Below are positions 31,785 through 33,414 of a stretch of DNA of 33,414 nt, piece by piece. The stretch lies in assembly GCA_946482545.1 (NCBI GenBank), contig CAMLRX010000048.1, forward strand, positions 1-33,414. Direction: 5' to 3'. Every line of letters starts with the position of its first letter. Position 1 is the first letter of the stretch. The notes under the pieces were generated by a model. The model was not told the DNA's origin. It searched no databases and saw nothing but the letters and a program-made list of their open reading frames with translations. The DNA is from an uncultured Flavihumibacter sp. (GTDB taxonomy: Bacteria > Bacteroidota > Bacteroidia > Chitinophagales > Chitinophagaceae). A program made the translations under genes and the position numbers.

Positions 31785-33035
31785 CTACCCTTTCCTGGCC
31801 AACTCAATCATTGCTGATAATTCTTCCACTGCCGCATCATCCCCTTCATAGTAGCCCGCGGGCATGAAACGGATGTTTCCCTGTTTGTCGATAACGTATT
31901 TCTGAGGAATGAAGGAAATCCCATAAAGATCCCTGACAATATTCTTACCGGTTCCGGGATCCTCCAGATCCATCAGTACCTGGAATGGGAAATTGTTGTC
32001 GAGAATATACTTTTTGGCACTGGCGGTGGCATTCGGCTCCCGTTCCCAGGTATGGATGAAATAAAATTTCACGGTGGTATCCGCCCTGTATTTTTCAACG
32101 GCCATTTTCATAGCGGGAAAGGCTCTTTTACAAGGTCCGCACCATGTGGCCCAAAAATCCAGCACAACGGTTTTACCTCTTAATGCCGCCAGTGAAACAA
32201 CATTGCCATCCACGTCCTTTAATTCAAATAGAGGAGCGGGTTTATTGATCATTTTTTTTGCCAACTCCGCTTTTAGTTTTTCTGAAAGCATCTTCTTCAC
32301 CATTTGTTCATATCCCGCATAGTCCGCATCACTTCCCTTGGCTTTTACATAAAGTCCCTTCAGGTTCTTTTTCATTTCCGGTGTGGCCTGGCCCGCCTTA
32401 ATGGCTTCATCCAGCTTGTCAAAAGCGTCCTTGTCCCTTCCTAAGCGCATCAGCACATCCGCATAAATGGCATTTACTGATCCCAGGGGTGTCCGGAACA
32501 ATTTATGCGCTTTATCGATCGCGTTTAAAGCTTCCGGGTATTTCTTTTGCGCATACAATACCTGGGCATACGTTCGGTAAATGTACTTCGCATTTTGTGC
32601 GACCATCCGCGCCGTCTGTTTATCATCCCCGTAGAGCGTGGAGTCTTCCGCATACCGGATTGCTTCCCTGAGCAGCTTCGCGGACGCTTCATTAAATCCA
32701 TTGCCGAAAAGACTTTGCGCTATCTGGTGCCGTCCTTCTGATGCCCATGGGCCTGGTTTCAGCAGATCAGCATAACGTAAAGCTTTCTTTACTTCTCCCT
32801 GTTTCGCAAACGCATTGCCAACGGATACATAGTCGTAGCTGAATTCCTGCGGGTAACTTTTCCCGGCATAGTACTTCTTCAGCCATGCCAGGAGCAGTTT
32901 TTCCTTGCGTTCCGGATTTTTTTCAGCCGCTATCTTTTCTTTTTCTTCATTTTTAACAGCATCGGTCTTTTGAGCAGAAGCAGTAAGAACGCTGCAAAAA
33001 AAGCCGACACAAAACAAAAGCCTGAAGATTTTCAT
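31785..33035 (-). CDS. exported TPR-thioredoxin-fold protein (TlpA/ResA type)
   Basis: A 416-residue periplasmic protein: signal peptide (about 1-22, TASAQ), a helical TPR-like region (about 45-235, e.g. AQVLYAQKKYPEALNAIDKA) and a C-terminal thioredoxin-fold domain (about 262-416). The redox motif is WCGPC with C299 and C302, preceded by DFWAT. A cis-Pro-type segment is GISFIPQKYVID. It probably reduces or isomerises disulfides outside the cytoplasm, as TlpA/ResA proteins do. The signal peptide fixes the start at 33035, and the 42-nt upstream extension is not needed. The next gene is a paralogue of its C-terminal domain. Confidence 0.92.
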   Translation of the reverse strand: MKIFRLLFCVGFFCSVLTASAQKTDAVKNEEKEKIAAEKNPERKEKLLLAWLKKYYAGKSYPQEFSYDYVSVGNAFAKQGEVKKALRYADLLKPGPWASEGRHQIAQSLFGNGFNEASAKLLREAIRYAEDSTLYGDDKQTARMVAQNAKYIYRTYAQVLYAQKKYPEALNAIDKAHKLFRTPLGSVNAIYADVLMRLGRDKDAFDKLDEAIKAGQATPEMKKNLKGLYVKAKGSDADYAGYEQMVKKMLSEKLKAELAKKMINKPAPLFELKDVDGNVVSLAALRGKTVVLDFWATWCGPCKRAFPAMKMAVEKYRADTTVKFYFIHTWEREPNATASAKKYILDNNFPFQVLMDLEDPGTGKNIVRDLYGISFIPQKYVIDKQGNIRFMPAGYYEGDDAAVEELSAMIELARKG

Positions 33036-33088
33036 AATACATAGTTTTTTCTTTTCCTCATAAAGTACCCATTCCACAAAAAAGTTTA

Positions 33089-33414
33089 CTATGCGCCTTT
33101 CCTTGCGATATCAATCATAGCATCCATTTCTTCCAGGAATGCATCTGCTCCAGCCGTAGAGTTTCCCAGTGTACTGAAACGAATGTTCCCTGCGCCATCG
33201 ATGATGAACTTGGAGGGGATACCGCGCACCTTATACCCGTTGGCCGCGGCGTTCACTTTTGTAGCCGGGTCTTTGAGGTCCATCAGCACGTTGAAAGTAT
33301 ATTGCTGACTTTTAATGTAGTCGCCTGCCAGTTTAGTGGCGTTAGTGGAGGTTTCCATGGTGTGAATGAACAGGAACACCACGTCCTTGTCATTTTTGTA
33401 CCGGTTCACCGCGG
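33089..33414 (-). CDS. thioredoxin-fold protein, 3' part (cut by window end)
   Basis: Only the C-terminal 108 codons are inside the window. They align closely with the end of the neighbouring protein: VVFLFIHTMETS, NVLMDLKDP, YKVRGIPSKFIID and GNIRFSTLG match FYFIHTWERE, QVLMDLEDP, YGISFIPQKYVID and GNIRFMPAG. The frame runs off the right edge, and the GTG near 33409 is an internal Val, not a start. The CxxC would lie outside the window. It is 53 nt upstream of the 31785-33035 gene, so the two are probably a tandem duplication in one operon. Confidence 0.85.
   Translation of the reverse strand, partial: AVNRYKNDKDVVFLFIHTMETSTNATKLAGDYIKSQQYTFNVLMDLKDPATKVNAAANGYKVRGIPSKFIIDGAGNIRFSTLGNSTAGADAFLEEMDAMIDIARKGA

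Overview
The window looks like chromosomal DNA of a Bacteroidota bacterium, most likely of the Chitinophagaceae or a near relative. The evidence is a SusC/SusD pair, DUF5689, DUF4476-like and DUF3472 proteins, many Gram-negative lipoproteins, no clear Shine-Dalgarno sites, and several perfect matches to the Bacteroidota promoter (TTTG, a spacer of about 19-21 nt, then TAnnTTTG). The family-level placement is inference. No phage, insertion sequence or CRISPR array was seen.

Layout. Positions 1-397 hold no gene but three tandem, near-identical promoters pointing left out of the window. Positions 398-2631 (minus) hold truA and an exported DUF4476-like protein. A secreted M1 aminopeptidase (2757-5252, plus) follows, then a repeat-rich gap (5253-5707). 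From 25804 down to 5708 every gene lies on the minus strand. In transcription order these are: a divergent GAPDH; lemA and two TPM-domain genes; padR, glpK and a MATE exporter; a 281-nt regulatory-looking gap; glpD, glpT, susC, susD and a DUF5689 lipoprotein; an internal terminator; then a PLD-like lipoprotein, a metallophosphoesterase, an SGNH esterase and a GDPD lipoprotein. A second repeat-rich gap (25805-26427) lies at the upstream end of this block. Beyond it come a DUF3472 protein, pgk and a canonical gap (all minus), tRNA-Glu (plus), a small ORF plus a class II Fic gene (plus, AT-richer), and two thioredoxin-like TlpA/ResA-type genes (minus), the last cut by the window end.

Main interpretation. 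The 5708-22803 segment looks like a SusCD-type utilisation locus dedicated to glycerophosphodiesters: phospholipid head groups, or poly(glycerol-phosphate) teichoic acid from Gram-positive cells. Surface and periplasmic PLD-like, SGNH, metallophosphoesterase and GDPD enzymes would release glycerol-3-phosphate or glycerol. SusCD and GlpT would import the products, and GlpK and GlpD would convert them to dihydroxyacetone phosphate, which enters triose-phosphate metabolism. The divergent GAPDH at the head of the block fits this. Coupling SusCD to GlpT, GlpD and GDPD in one run of genes is the most notable system here. The substrate is inferred, not shown.
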